A DNA stretch of 15,883 nucleotides from Sporisorium sorghi (taxonomy: Eukaryota > Basidiomycota > Ustilaginomycetes > Ustilaginales > Ustilaginaceae), in the NCBI GenBank assembly GCA_023212695.1, contig JALCCG010000386.1, positions 1 to 15,883 on the forward strand, read 5' to 3'. Of the stretch, positions 8,139 through 15,883 are shown in pieces; positions within the stretch are counted from its first letter, which is position 1; each line of letters begins with the position of its first letter. The translations under genes were made by a program, and so were the position numbers. The notes under the pieces were generated by a model. That model was not told where the DNA came from, ran no database searches, and saw only the letters and a program-made list of their open reading frames with translations.

Positions 8139-9962
8139 CTAGAAAGAACGCTCGGTACTGTCCGCACCCATCGCCTGGGTTGCCGAGCTTCCCGAGCTGA
8201 CCGCCTGCAGCATGCGATCCACGTACGCCGCACCGGACCACTTCTGGTGCGTGAGCACATCGCATCCAATCTCCTTCTCCTTTCGCTGCACCAACTCGAC
8301 ATACGCCAGCATACCGTCCGTCTTGAACCTCTGCGACAGCTCGCACGTCATGGCGCCCGTCGAGTGCAGACCCGCGAGCGAGATGAGCTGGAAGACAAAG
8401 CCAGACTTGGCCAGATCCCAGACAAAGTTCTTGAGGTCCGCATCCGAGAAGCCGTGCGCAGACCAGTTGAAGCTGGGGCTGAGGTTGTACACGAGCCACT
8501 TGCCGGGCAGGTCGCTGTGGATGTCGGCGGCGAACGTCTGTGCCTGTTTGAGGTCGGGCGTCTTGGTCTCGAGCCAGAGCATGTCGGCGTACGCGCCAAA
8601 GATCTTGACGCGCTTGATGGCGGCGGCAACACCCCCTTTGAAGTGGTAGTAGCCTTCCTTGGTTCGGGGCGCATCCCAGCACCACGTGGGGACGCCTTCG
8701 GTACCAAACACCTCCTTGGCGATGGCTCGTGCTGCGCCGTTCGAAACACCCCCGGCGACTTTTTGGTTGTAGGCCTCGATGCCCTGCTTGTTGGCCGCGT
8801 TGTGCTTGGCGACAGCCTCGTTGAAGGTGAGCAGCTCGCACTTGTCCATCCACGCCTTTTCGGCTGCGTCCACTTCGGGACCCGAGGCACCTGCGGCTTC
8901 CTTGGCAGCGAGGGTGTCTGCGAGACTGGCAGTGCCCTCGGGCAGGTTGTAGGCACCCTTGATGAACTCGTGATCACGCGCGTCGATGCTGGAAGAGATG
9001 AGCTTGGCCGACTCCGAGTCGGTACGGGCAATCAAGATGTTGGCTGAGCCGAGAATGTCCCAAGCGAATCGAGTAGCCGTGAGACGGTTGACGTGCTCCG
9101 AGGTGGGGACAAGCACCTTTCCAGCCTGGTGACCACACTTCTTGCCGCCATGCAACTGGTCTTCGAGGTGGATACCGGCAGCGCCCTGCTCAGCAAACAG
9201 CTTGGCCAGCTTGAACACAGTGCTGAGACCGCCGTGACCCGTGTCAGCGTCGGCAATGATGGGTCGCAGGTAGTCGACCCAGGGCGTCTTGGCCTTCTGC
9301 TCAGGAGTGAGCTGGCATCGCTCATCCCAGTGCTTTCGGTCGTGGTGCTGCTGCGCCTTGAACAGACGCTGGACCTGGTTGGGAACCGTGGTGTAAGGGT
9401 AATCAGCAAGATCGGGGCCGACCTCGTTGTTACACGTGGTGAGCACCGAACTGCACGCCCAGCCCGAGACGTAGACGACCTCCTGGTTGTGGGCCATCTG
9501 CGACTGCTGCACGGGGTCGATGGCACCCATGGTGTGTGCGGGCGTGCCCTTGGCTGCGTGCTGCGAGAGCAGCGTGAAGAGCTTGTCGGCGGTGAGCGAA
9601 GAAGCGGGTGGCTGAACGGGCATGGATCCACGCTTCGAGACGACGGCCTCGGGACCGTAGGGACGCTTGATGCCCTTGAAGCGCGGGCTGTCGAACCATT
9701 CCTGCACCTGCTTGACGGCAGCTTCGTAGTCTGCTTGCTCCTGTTGCGCGGTGGGAGGCTGCACTCGCAAGGGAGCAGGCTGCGGGTTGAGCGACGTCGC
9801 GTTTGTCGAGTTCATCCTGATCGAGCAAGTTGAAGCCGAGGTAAAAGTGGGAAGCGCGCGAGTGGATCGCGTCGAGAAAGTGAGGCGAGCGGCGGCAGCA
9901 GGTGCTTGAGTACGAGCTGCGTTGACGCGAGCCAGACGAGCAGCGATGAAGCGGGAGGACAT
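8139..9962 (-). CDS. ICL2: Mitochondrial 2-methylisocitrate lyase
   Basis: Splits 2-methylisocitrate into succinate and pyruvate, the last step of the methylcitrate cycle that disposes of propionyl-CoA from odd-chain fatty acids and some amino acids, in the mitochondrial matrix. A single 607-residue exon. The N-terminus (about 1-50) is Arg/Ala/Ser/Thr-rich with almost no acidic residues, a targeting presequence. Isocitrate lyase superfamily motifs: SGWACSS (166-172), metal-site ADADTGHGG (237-245), catalytic KKCGH (274-278), NLSPSFNW (493-500), SLAGLHS (528-534). Glyoxylate-cycle isocitrate lyases usually have SGWQCSS and TLAGLHT at two of these places; the smaller Ala and Ser here, plus the presequence and absence of a peroxisomal C-terminal tripeptide (it ends ERSF), favour the methylisocitrate enzyme. 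ATG at 9962 is chosen because it keeps the presequence; Met50 is an alternative that would lose it. It is divergent from the methyltransferase gene. Confidence 0.94.
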   Translation of the reverse strand: MSSRFIAARLARVNAARTQAPAAAARLTFSTRSTRALPTFTSASTCSIRMNSTNATSLNPQPAPLRVQPPTAQQEQADYEAAVKQVQEWFDSPRFKGIKRPYGPEAVVSKRGSMPVQPPASSLTADKLFTLLSQHAAKGTPAHTMGAIDPVQQSQMAHNQEVVYVSGWACSSVLTTCNNEVGPDLADYPYTTVPNQVQRLFKAQQHHDRKHWDERCQLTPEQKAKTPWVDYLRPIIADADTGHGGLSTVFKLAKLFAEQGAAGIHLEDQLHGGKKCGHQAGKVLVPTSEHVNRLTATRFAWDILGSANILIARTDSESAKLISSSIDARDHEFIKGAYNLPEGTASLADTLAAKEAAGASGPEVDAAEKAWMDKCELLTFNEAVAKHNAANKQGIEAYNQKVAGGVSNGAARAIAKEVFGTEGVPTWCWDAPRTKEGYYHFKGGVAAAIKRVKIFGAYADMLWLETKTPDLKQAQTFAADIHSDLPGKWLVYNLSPSFNWSAHGFSDADLKNFVWDLAKSGFVFQLISLAGLHSTGAMTCELSQRFKTDGMLAYVELVQRKEKEIGCDVLTHQKWSGAAYVDRMLQAVSSGSSATQAMGADSTERSF

Positions 9963-10533
9963 GGCGATGCTCTCCGTCCGTGGTGTGGCTCAAGAGTATC
10001 GAGTATGGTGGTGGTGGTGGTGTCGTCAGAAGATCGAGATCAAGAGAGTGCCGGACAAAGTCAAAAACCGAAGAAGCCGAAGCGAGCACAGATTGGCGTG
10101 TGTGCGAAACGACTCGGCGGTTCCAGTTGAAAGTCTGAAAGTGTCTTTGGGCCGTCTTCCCCGCACTCTGCACGCGTCGCCCCACTCCGCAAGCCCACCG
10201 ATTCCCGCTTTCTCTTCTTTTTCTCTCTCGGCCGTGAGCACAAGTTTCGAATCGCGACTTTTTTTGGAGAATGCTTCCAAAGCTGCACCTCTTCATACAA
10301 CAACAACAACAACCATCACAATTCTCCTCGTCAAAGCAAGTCAGGCTTGCCACCAACCCTCACACCTAACTGCTCCGGTCTAGGTGCCTCGAGGTTGCTT
10401 TTGATCGCAGCTGCACGCCGCCATCATGATCTGAGAACGTCCCCGGTAGACTCGCCTGGACCTGTGCGCCCCTTAACTCATCTCTCCCTGGTCGAGCAGC
10501 TGCTGCACATCACCCTCACTCACCAGCCTCGCC
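9963..10533. promoter_or_regulatory. Divergent promoter region between lyase and methyltransferase genes
   Basis: 571 bases separate two opposite start codons, so both promoters must lie here. It contains a (GGT)n-like run near 10006-10020, a CAA trinucleotide run near 10298-10313 and pyrimidine-rich stretches near 10207-10230. No unambiguous TATA or factor-binding site was found. A CTAAC word followed by TCTAG (about 10367-10383) would fit the 3' end of a leader intron, but no donor can be fixed. Confidence 0.6.
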
Positions 10534-12009
10534 ATGACGATAGACACACTAGCCGTGCGTGTCAATCCGACAAGTTGTCTGCCTCGCATCAAAGACGAGC
10601 CTTCGTCGACCGACGTGTTTCGCGCACTCGTACACCTCTCTCGACTCTACTCTCCGCAATCGCTCAACAAGGACGAGAATGCATCCAATGCATCCCTAGA
10701 GTACTGCAAGGAGGATCGTACCGATCATGCACAGTCGGCGTATCAGGATGCGCTCGACTCGGCCCGCGTAGATGACAACGAGAAACGATATGCCGTGAGC
10801 TGGCTCACACGGCTCATCGGAAGTGGCCTGTACTGGGTCGACGACGACACGCAAGTAACCTGCGCTGATGCTCTGCTGGATCTGGCTGGGCGCATTCTGG
10901 GAGGACATGCTAGTCTCGAGGAGGCAGGAGCCATCTCGCGCGAGTTCCGCTTCCCTCTCAAGGATCCCGTGCTCATCCCGGAAGACGATGCCATCTCGTT
11001 CCCGGCCATAGTTCCAACAGAGGTCATCGAGATCGTTCTTCGCGACGATCCCCTGCCGCCATCGGACACGCAGTCGGAAGCCAACTCGCAGAATGGGACC
11101 GGATCGAGCCAAGACGCTGCTGCCGCGGTCGGAGTGCAGACGTGGGGTGCTTCCATTGTCGTCAGCGATGTGCTTGTTCGACATCCTGCTCTGTTCCATC
11201 CTGGGCTGGCTAGCATCTCGGACGAGCGGCTGAGAATCGCCGAACTCGGAGCTGGAACCGGTCTGTTGGGTATGGCAGCGGCAAAGCTGCTACAGCAAAA
11301 AGGCATCCCTGCGGACGTGGTGCTGACCGACTACCATACGCAGGTGCTTCGCAATCTCAAACACAACGTCAACGAGAACTTTGCGGCTTCGACCACAAAC
11401 AGTGGTGCTGGATATGCAGTCTCAGTGATGGTCGAGCATCTCGACTGGCTCGAGATCCATCAACAGAAGCTGCAAGGCGCTGCGGATCCCAACCAGCCCA
11501 GGTACGACCTCATTCTGCTGGCCGACGTCATCTATGCTCCCGAGCATGCGCTGTGGATCCGGTCGTCGATCGAAGCGCTGCTGCGAAGGCCTACCGCTAG
11601 CCAAGCAGCAGAGCATGCCCCACGCGCTCATATCATCATGGCCGTCCGAGGCACGGGCAAGTTCGAGGGTCTCTACAAGACAGTTGAAGATGCGTTCAGA
11701 CCGCTGGCTCGACCGAGCACACTGCCGTCGCTGAGTGCGTCTCGCACTGCCACTCCGCTCGACACGATGCCGGGGACACCAGCCTTGACGCTTGAGCCGA
11801 CGAGCAGCGAAGATGCCAAGGGCGATGCTAAGCATTGCGATCTGTTGCGCACGCGGATGGACGCCATCTCGCTGCGGAGAGCGGATGGAGAGCACGCAGC
11901 GCAACTCAAGATCCTCAAGCGACGCAGGCTGGACAAGCGGCCGAGTGTAGGCCGAAATGACGAGCAGGAGTATCTGTGGTTTGAGATTGGCTGGTCCTGT
12001 AACAGTTAG
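10534..12009 (+). CDS. Methyltransf_16 family protein N-methyltransferase (EFM2/Rrg1-like)
   Basis: Predicted S-adenosylmethionine-dependent methyltransferase of 491 residues, single exon, probably cytosolic. The class I fold is clear: QTWGAS (202-207) precedes motif I AELGAGTGLLGM (236-247), then VVLTDYH (262-268) with the acidic SAM-ribose residue, and DLILLADVIYAPEHA (325-339), the post-motif typical of the METTL21/EFM lysine-methyltransferase group. The N-terminal part WLTRLIGSGLYWVDDD (90-105) resembles the extra N-terminal domain of fungal EFM2/Rrg1 proteins, whose yeast member methylates elongation factors eEF2 and eEF3; that link is from memory of the family and is moderate. The chain ends YLWFEIGWSCNS, a usual last strand. 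Low-complexity inserts occur at about 172-200 and 380-425. Older databases often call such genes nicotinamide N-methyltransferase-like, which is probably misleading. Start at 10534 is the first ATG of the frame. Confidence 0.87.
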   Translation: MTIDTLAVRVNPTSCLPRIKDEPSSTDVFRALVHLSRLYSPQSLNKDENASNASLEYCKEDRTDHAQSAYQDALDSARVDDNEKRYAVSWLTRLIGSGLYWVDDDTQVTCADALLDLAGRILGGHASLEEAGAISREFRFPLKDPVLIPEDDAISFPAIVPTEVIEIVLRDDPLPPSDTQSEANSQNGTGSSQDAAAAVGVQTWGASIVVSDVLVRHPALFHPGLASISDERLRIAELGAGTGLLGMAAAKLLQQKGIPADVVLTDYHTQVLRNLKHNVNENFAASTTNSGAGYAVSVMVEHLDWLEIHQQKLQGAADPNQPRYDLILLADVIYAPEHALWIRSSIEALLRRPTASQAAEHAPRAHIIMAVRGTGKFEGLYKTVEDAFRPLARPSTLPSLSASRTATPLDTMPGTPALTLEPTSSEDAKGDAKHCDLLRTRMDAISLRRADGEHAAQLKILKRRRLDKRPSVGRNDEQEYLWFEIGWSCNS

Positions 12010-12409
12010 ATGGATAGATGACATAGATTGGTCGTTGTACATTATAGAGTATCGATAGAAAGACTGCATGTCGTGTCGGAAGCGAGCGTGAACTTTGCCA
12101 AGGCAAGGGAGTGCCTGTGCTGAAGGGCTGCAAGACGAAGGTTCGCTGGCCAGATGCAGAGAGGGAGCAACGTGTGGTTGAAAGCTGTAGCTGCAGCTCG
12201 AGCACGGCAAAGATGGTCCGTGGTCCGAGTGTGGGGCAATCATGCACGCTCTCAAGTTGGAGTTCTGCTCAGACATTCGCGCGGTATTTGCGCTTCTCGC
12301 AGCTTACAAAGACCCAAAAGGTCGCATGCAACTCGAGTCTTGCAACCACCACCACCCACAACACGATTCATCGAGCAGGCACTCTCCCAGCACTGCATTT
12401 CCCGTCAAA
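12010..12409. promoter_or_regulatory. Intergenic spacer upstream of the 277-residue gene
   Basis: Contains the 3' end of the methyltransferase gene and the promoter of the next gene. The frame of the downstream gene stays open leftward to an ATG at 12242, with another ATG at 12326, but the encoded extra residues are His/Ser-rich and look like untranslated leader. Confidence 0.5.
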
Positions 12410-13243
12410 ATGGTCGCAATCAACGGCACATACGATGTGATGCTGGTGCCGCTGCTCCTACCCATCGCTCAGATCCTCGACTTTCTCCCGCCCAAAGTGC
12501 GCGGCATTACACCATCGCCGCTGCTCCCCTTCACATCCGACCAGATCTCCTCCCTAGGACTCGACGCGGCATCGTACAATGCGGACTCCAACCACCCCGT
12601 AATGCTCGAGCTGGGGTACCAAAACCACACTGGCCCGGGCCCGCGTCTGTTGCGCCCGAGCTTTGACGAGGCGAAGCTCGAGGTGCTCGGCATGCGCCAC
12701 CCCTCTCTGGTGTCTGACCAGCAGCCGAGCACAGCAGACAAGGGGTTCGTGTACAAGCAGCTCATCCTGTTCTCCAACCTCGTGCTGTACGCGTCTTCGA
12801 ACATCATCGCCGGGTTGAGGAGCAACCTGGCCACCATCACCCCGGCCAAGTCGCCCTCGATCTACGCCCCGGACGAAGAGACGATCCTGTACAACGTGCG
12901 GGACTACATCGAGGCACACTTCACCAAGGACGGTAGCGCAGGGTCCGGGTCGACTGCGAGCAATGCCGCAGTGCAGTGGACAAGCAGGCCGTGGTACGGC
13001 TGGGCCACGGGCGACACGCTCACACAATTTGTTTTCGATACGGCCAACGCGGAGATTCAGCCGGTGAAGTATCGCGCAGATGCAAGGATCAAGACGAGCT
13101 CGTTTGTGGATCCGTCCGTGGCGGTAAAGCAGGCTGGGGAGGGGACCGCGCCGGAATGGAGCGAGTTCGATGGTGTTGCCAGCTGGAGGTTCCAGGCCAA
13201 CTACTACAGTCGGGATATCAAGGCTGCCGATGCCAACAAGTGA
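12410..13243 (+). CDS. Unassigned fungal protein, possible acetoacetate-decarboxylase-like fold
   Basis: A 277-residue single-exon protein that I do not recognise with confidence. ATG at 12410 is preferred over in-frame ATGs at 12242 and 12326 because it has a strong context (CAAAATGG) and begins compact, conserved-looking sequence: GTYDVMLVPLLLPIAQILDFLPP (residues 6-28), HPVMLELGYQ (62-71), YKQLILFSNLVLYASSNIIAG (115-135) and a C-terminal part with WYGWATGDT (195-203) and WRFQANYYSR (259-268). There is no signal peptide or clear membrane span, although residues 9-25 are hydrophobic. The alternation of beta-like hydrophobic stretches and the opening MLVPLLLP...LP pattern recalls the acetoacetate decarboxylase superfamily, but I cannot point to a certain catalytic lysine, so the fold is a guess. 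Coding is supported by length, sharp codon structure and absence of competing frames. It runs in the same direction as the methyltransferase gene with 400 bases between. Confidence 0.75.
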   Translation: MVAINGTYDVMLVPLLLPIAQILDFLPPKVRGITPSPLLPFTSDQISSLGLDAASYNADSNHPVMLELGYQNHTGPGPRLLRPSFDEAKLEVLGMRHPSLVSDQQPSTADKGFVYKQLILFSNLVLYASSNIIAGLRSNLATITPAKSPSIYAPDEETILYNVRDYIEAHFTKDGSAGSGSTASNAAVQWTSRPWYGWATGDTLTQFVFDTANAEIQPVKYRADARIKTSSFVDPSVAVKQAGEGTAPEWSEFDGVASWRFQANYYSRDIKAADANK

Positions 13244-13603
13244 TCGGCGTTGCTCCGTGCGGTCTTCAAAGTGATCCGCGATACCTTGGTTCGTCCCCAC
13301 TCTTCAAATTTCAATTCATACAGTACCTAGTGTCTGTCTTCATTGAAGATGCTGCGAGAGGCTGGAGCCCGATTCGCTTCCTTCGCGCTGAAGATCGGCA
13401 GATCGGCCTGCGGGGTATCAGCGAAGTCGCTCGGTGCTCGACAGAGAGCGTGAAATGAAGACAAAAGAGGGGTCGGAATCTGAAATTGGCAGGGCTTTGC
13501 GCTGCGAGGCGGCACTGAAGCTGCACCTCTCTAAGCGAGGTCAAAAGTTCAGCAAACAACGCCGCAAAGCGAAAACAGAGAGGCGGGGAATATTTTTGGC
13601 ACC

Positions 13604-13629
13604 AAAAAAAAAAAAAAAAAAAAAAAAAA
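13604..13629. repeat. Poly-A tract (26)
   Basis: Twenty-six uninterrupted A bases, continuing into an AAAG-rich stretch to about 13640. Confidence 0.95.
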
Positions 13630-13811
13630 GAAAGAAAAAGAGGATCGTCGTTGCTGCGCGCTCTGTTTCTGCGCTTGCTTGCGGGGTTTCAAGGCACGAA
13701 AAAATCAGCCCAGCCCAGCGCAAACAGCAAGAGCAGCAGGATCATGCAGCGAGAGGGCCTTTTTTGCAGAAAATTCGTTCTGGCCTGCCACTGTGCTGTG
13801 CCGCGTTTGGA

Positions 13812-13816
<5 letters not shown>

Positions 13817-13842
<26 letters not shown>
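13817..13842. repeat. (GA)13 microsatellite
   Basis: Thirteen perfect GA units, about 400 bases upstream of the start of the GPI-type gene; GA/CT tracts are frequent in fungal promoters. Confidence 0.95.
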
Positions 13843-13847
<5 letters not shown>

Positions 13848-14239
13848 CTCGTCTGGAGCATGCTTCCCCGCACGATCCCCCTTCGCCATCATCACTCCTT
13901 GTCACCACCATCCATCTCAACGCTCTCCCCTACATACCTCCAACGTCTTTGTGTATATCTCTCGACTTTTGCGCCCGCTCCCCTTGCTCTTTTGGAAGAC
14001 TTCATCTGGATTTGCACCTTGATCAGCACATCTTCAAGACCTAGGATCGCAGTCTTACGGAACCTTTTCCCATCCTCGTCAACGGTCGCCTGCTCGTCCC
14101 CAGCTGGCTTTTTGCACGCCACTGCTCGTTGCACAGCATCCTATCGTATCCTCATCTTGGGCGTTGACATCCGCACCTATCTCGACCGGCATACCATCCT
14201 CAACCCCAGTGGCACACACCATCCTTGGCCTCACACACA

Positions 14240-14728
14240 ATGCTCACATCAACACCATCGTCCACACCGAGAGCCGCCACCTCGGCCACCGCCATGCTCG
14301 TCGCCGCAGTCCTCCTCGCGCTCGCCACGCCCACCTCGGCACAAGTAGCCTCCGCGTTCCAAGGCACCAGCTTCCCCGTGTCCTCCTTCTCGGTCAGCCA
14401 GACCTTCACGCCGGTCACCACGTTCGCACAAGCCACGGGCGGCAACCCGACCGTCATTGGCGGTCCTGGACCTTCGCCCGCAACGAGCTCGTACCAGTTC
14501 ACGTACACCGTCCCGACCGCCACGGTGCCCGCGACCGCCCCGACGCAGGTGTACGCCAGCCTGGCGTCCAGTGCGGGCTACAACACGGCGAGTGATGCGA
14601 AGAACTTGGTGCCGAACCCGAACAACTTGCAGATCGTCAATGGAGCGGTGGGCGTGGTGAGTGGCGCAGCGGCCAAGGCGGTGTGCGTTACTGTGCTGGC
14701 TGCCGTGTTGGTCGTGCTTGTGTTGTGA
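14240..14728 (+). CDS. Small secreted protein, probably GPI-anchored
   Basis: A 162-residue protein with the layout of a fungal GPI-anchored cell-wall or plasma-membrane protein; no known family recognised. After a Ser/Thr-rich start, residues 19-34 (MLVAAVLLALATPTSA) form a secretion signal with likely cleavage before Gln35. The middle (35-130) is rich in Ser, Thr, Pro, Ala and Val with TFTP/TYTVPTAT-like segments suited to O-mannosylation. The C-terminus is a small-residue region (NGAVGVVSGAAAK, about 134-146) followed by hydrophobic VCVTVLAAVLVVLVL, the classic GPI-attachment signal. The only cysteine, 149, lies in the tail that would be removed, so the mature protein has none. Two ATGs are possible: 14240 and 14294 (Met19, context ACCGCCATG), the latter giving a more standard signal peptide. 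It converges on the PET191 gene. Confidence 0.75.
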   Translation: MLTSTPSSTPRAATSATAMLVAAVLLALATPTSAQVASAFQGTSFPVSSFSVSQTFTPVTTFAQATGGNPTVIGGPGPSPATSSYQFTYTVPTATVPATAPTQVYASLASSAGYNTASDAKNLVPNPNNLQIVNGAVGVVSGAAAKAVCVTVLAAVLVVLVL

Positions 14729-15185
14729 GGCGAGGATCGGGGGGTAGGGTCTTGAAGCGGTGGTGAGGGTGTCGGCACCCAGCGGAGGGGCTGGTGTGCT
14801 CGGGTCCCGGTTGGTTTTGCTCTTCTGTATCTGCTTTATGTTCAGGCAACAAGGCCGAACTTGTCTCTCCTTTGGTTTTGTATACATCTTCTGTCGTTTC
14901 ACTTTCTAATCCGGATCTGTCCTTGATTGTTCGGTCGTGTCGCGTGTGGAAGAGCATGTCTCTTCTGTGTGAGCCGCTGGTCCCGCCAAGGGTCTGATTC
15001 GCAACGCAAGGCAAGACCGCACGCTGCAGGTACACCACTCGATGTGTGCGCGTAGCTTGAAAAGCGGTATGGTATACAAGTACAATTGCGGATGTGCCTT
15101 CCGCCCGTTGATTTAGCATCGACGATCGACCAGCCGGACCATCAACAGCGCTGATCGTCCCGAACGCTGCTTCTCGCGCTGTGTA
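14729..15185. other. Convergent intergenic region
   Basis: About 457 bases between the 3' ends of the GPI-type gene (plus) and PET191 (minus). It should hold both transcript ends. The plus strand is T/G-rich around 14810-14930. No gene is supported. Confidence 0.6.
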
Positions 15186-15628
15186 TCAACTCGAAGGCTC
15201 AACCTGACTCGTGCCACCCGGTGCATTGTTACCGCTCGCAGCGGGCGGCGCATTACCCCTGAACCGCTTGCGCATATCCAGCTGTCACCCCTCGCAATCA
15301 ACAGTCGCAACTCTTTCGTCAGCCTTCTCTCCTCTACTCCAGAAACAAGGATGAGGAGCGCGTGCTTACCATGCCACGACGACACTCGACAAACGACTTG
15401 TACAGCTGCTGGCACTCGAGCGGCAGTTCGGCCATGTGCGACGTGATGCATTCCTGCGCCGTTTTGCCGTCTTTGAGGTAGCAGTCCGTTTTCAGGATGC
15501 ATTCGGTCAGGTCGTTCCGGATGTGCAGGCACTACACCACCGCAAGCAAAGGTGGAGATCCTGGTTAGCGTGCGGGAGAGGTCACGAGGAGAGTTAGCAG
15601 GGAAGGTGACGCTTACCGAACCGACCAT
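15186..15628 (-). CDS. PET191: Cytochrome c oxidase assembly factor PET191/COA5 (three exons)
   Basis: Small twin-CX9C protein of the mitochondrial intermembrane space needed for assembly of cytochrome c oxidase. Exons are 15628-15617 (12 bases, M-V-G-S), 15531-15370 and 15281-15186; splicing gives 89 residues, close to the usual length. Cysteines 5, 15, 21, 32, 44 and 54 give the spacing CX9C, CX10C, CX9C, the pattern I recall for human COA5. Other family marks are ILKTDCYLKDGKTAQEC (16-32) and FVECRRGMLDMRKRFRGN (51-68), the conserved basic segment after the last cysteine. The tail from residue 69 is Ala/Gly/Ser/Pro-rich and variable. No presequence is present, as expected for a protein imported by the MIA40 disulfide relay. 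All splice sites keep frame: introns 1 and 2 both lie between codons. The gene is convergent with the GPI-type gene. Identification is strong; the tiny first exon is the least certain part. Confidence 0.92.
15282..15369 (-). other. PET191: PET191 intron 2
   Basis: 88 bases: donor GTAAGC directly after the Met58 codon, branch-like GCTGAC (15323-15318), acceptor ACAG ending at 15282. The joined product reads RRGM-LDMRKRF, the family consensus. Confidence 0.92.
15532..15616 (-). other. PET191: PET191 intron 1
   Basis: 85 bases: donor GTAAGC after the TCG codon, branch-like GCTAAC (CTAAC at 15568-15564), acceptor GTAG ending at 15532. It separates the 12-base first coding exon from the exon starting with Cys5. 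Confidence 0.85.
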
Positions 15629-15883
15629 CCTGGCTGCGTCTGGACTCTGGTGCGCGAGAAGGGTAAGGAAGGGCGACGCTGTAGAGTGTCGGACCGATCA
15701 GAGTTGATCAATGTGGTGTGAGCGGTAAAAAGGTGTAAAGAGAAGATGGTCGAGGTTGATGAGAAGCAAAAGTGACCATCTTCGGATGTCGGAAGCAAAC
15801 GTTGCATAACGTGTATCACGTAGATGTGGAATTCACATAGGTGTGGAATTGAGGGGGACTTGCGAAATTTGGGCCAAAACAGG
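15629..15883. other. Upstream region of PET191
   Basis: Up to the window edge there is no supported gene. The octamer GTGGAATT occurs twice near the end (about 15826-15833 and 15842-15849). The region should hold the PET191 promoter; a gene may begin beyond the edge. Confidence 0.5.

Larger units (their letters stand above)
13244..14239. other. Intergenic region and leader of the GPI-type gene
   Basis: About 1 kb without a supported gene. A 26-base A tract (13604-13629) and a (GA)13 microsatellite (13817-13842) lie in the middle; from about 13860 the plus strand is strongly pyrimidine-rich up to the next ATG, as expected for the promoter and leader of a well-expressed fungal gene. A long open frame from 13434 to 14348 runs straight through the homopolymer and microsatellite and has no protein-like content. 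Confidence 0.6.

Noticed and set aside
12242..12409. N-terminal extension of the 277-residue protein from ATG 12242
   Set aside because: The extra 56 residues are His/Ser-rich and unlike the compact protein that follows; the ATG at 12410 has a better context.
13434..14348. Plus-strand open frame of about 304 codons
   Set aside because: It crosses the poly-A tract and the GA microsatellite, giving Lys and Arg-Glu runs, and overlaps the start of the GPI-type gene in another frame; it does not look like a protein.
5652..15628. GUF1, methylisocitrate lyase and PET191 as a mitochondrial gene cluster
   Set aside because: They act in separate processes, are unevenly spaced and oriented differently, and many fungal nuclear genes are mitochondrial, so coincidence is sufficient.

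Overview
The window looks like nuclear DNA of a basidiomycete fungus, most likely a smut or close relative (Ustilaginomycotina). The evidence is gene-dense DNA with mostly intronless or intron-poor genes, short introns (81-101 bases) with GTRAGN donors and CTAAC/CTGAC branch sites 33-45 bases before the acceptor, and intergenic DNA rich in A/T tracts and CT/GA microsatellites. The class is secure as fungal; the smut assignment is inference. No bacterial-type operons, mobile elements, CRISPR arrays or recognisable RNA genes were seen.

Layout from left to right. 1-1973 is non-coding and repeat-rich (poly-A, (TC)n, a 9-bp tandem repeat, and a striking pair of identical hairpins near 699-753). 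1974-3715 (minus) is a two-exon MFS sugar-porter-family transporter. 3716-5651 is a long gene-free stretch holding its upstream region. 5652-7910 (minus) is GUF1/LepA, the mitochondrial translation GTPase, with a 12-residue C-terminal exon behind an intron. 8139-9962 (minus) is a mitochondrial 2-methylisocitrate lyase. 9963-10533 is a divergent promoter region. 10534-12009 (plus) is a Methyltransf_16 family protein methyltransferase resembling EFM2/Rrg1. 12410-13243 (plus) is an unassigned 277-residue protein. 13244-14239 is non-coding. 14240-14728 (plus) is a small secreted, probably GPI-anchored protein. 15186-15628 (minus) is a three-exon PET191/COA5 cytochrome c oxidase assembly gene that appears only once spliced, because its first coding exon is 12 bases.

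Three of seven genes serve mitochondria: GUF1 (mitochondrial translation), methylisocitrate lyase (propionyl-CoA disposal by the methylcitrate cycle) and PET191 (complex IV assembly). They are ordinary housekeeping or metabolic genes and I see no evidence that they form a cluster. I found no clear previously undescribed system. The least explained items are the double hairpin at 689-764, the unassigned 277-residue protein, and the small GPI-type protein.
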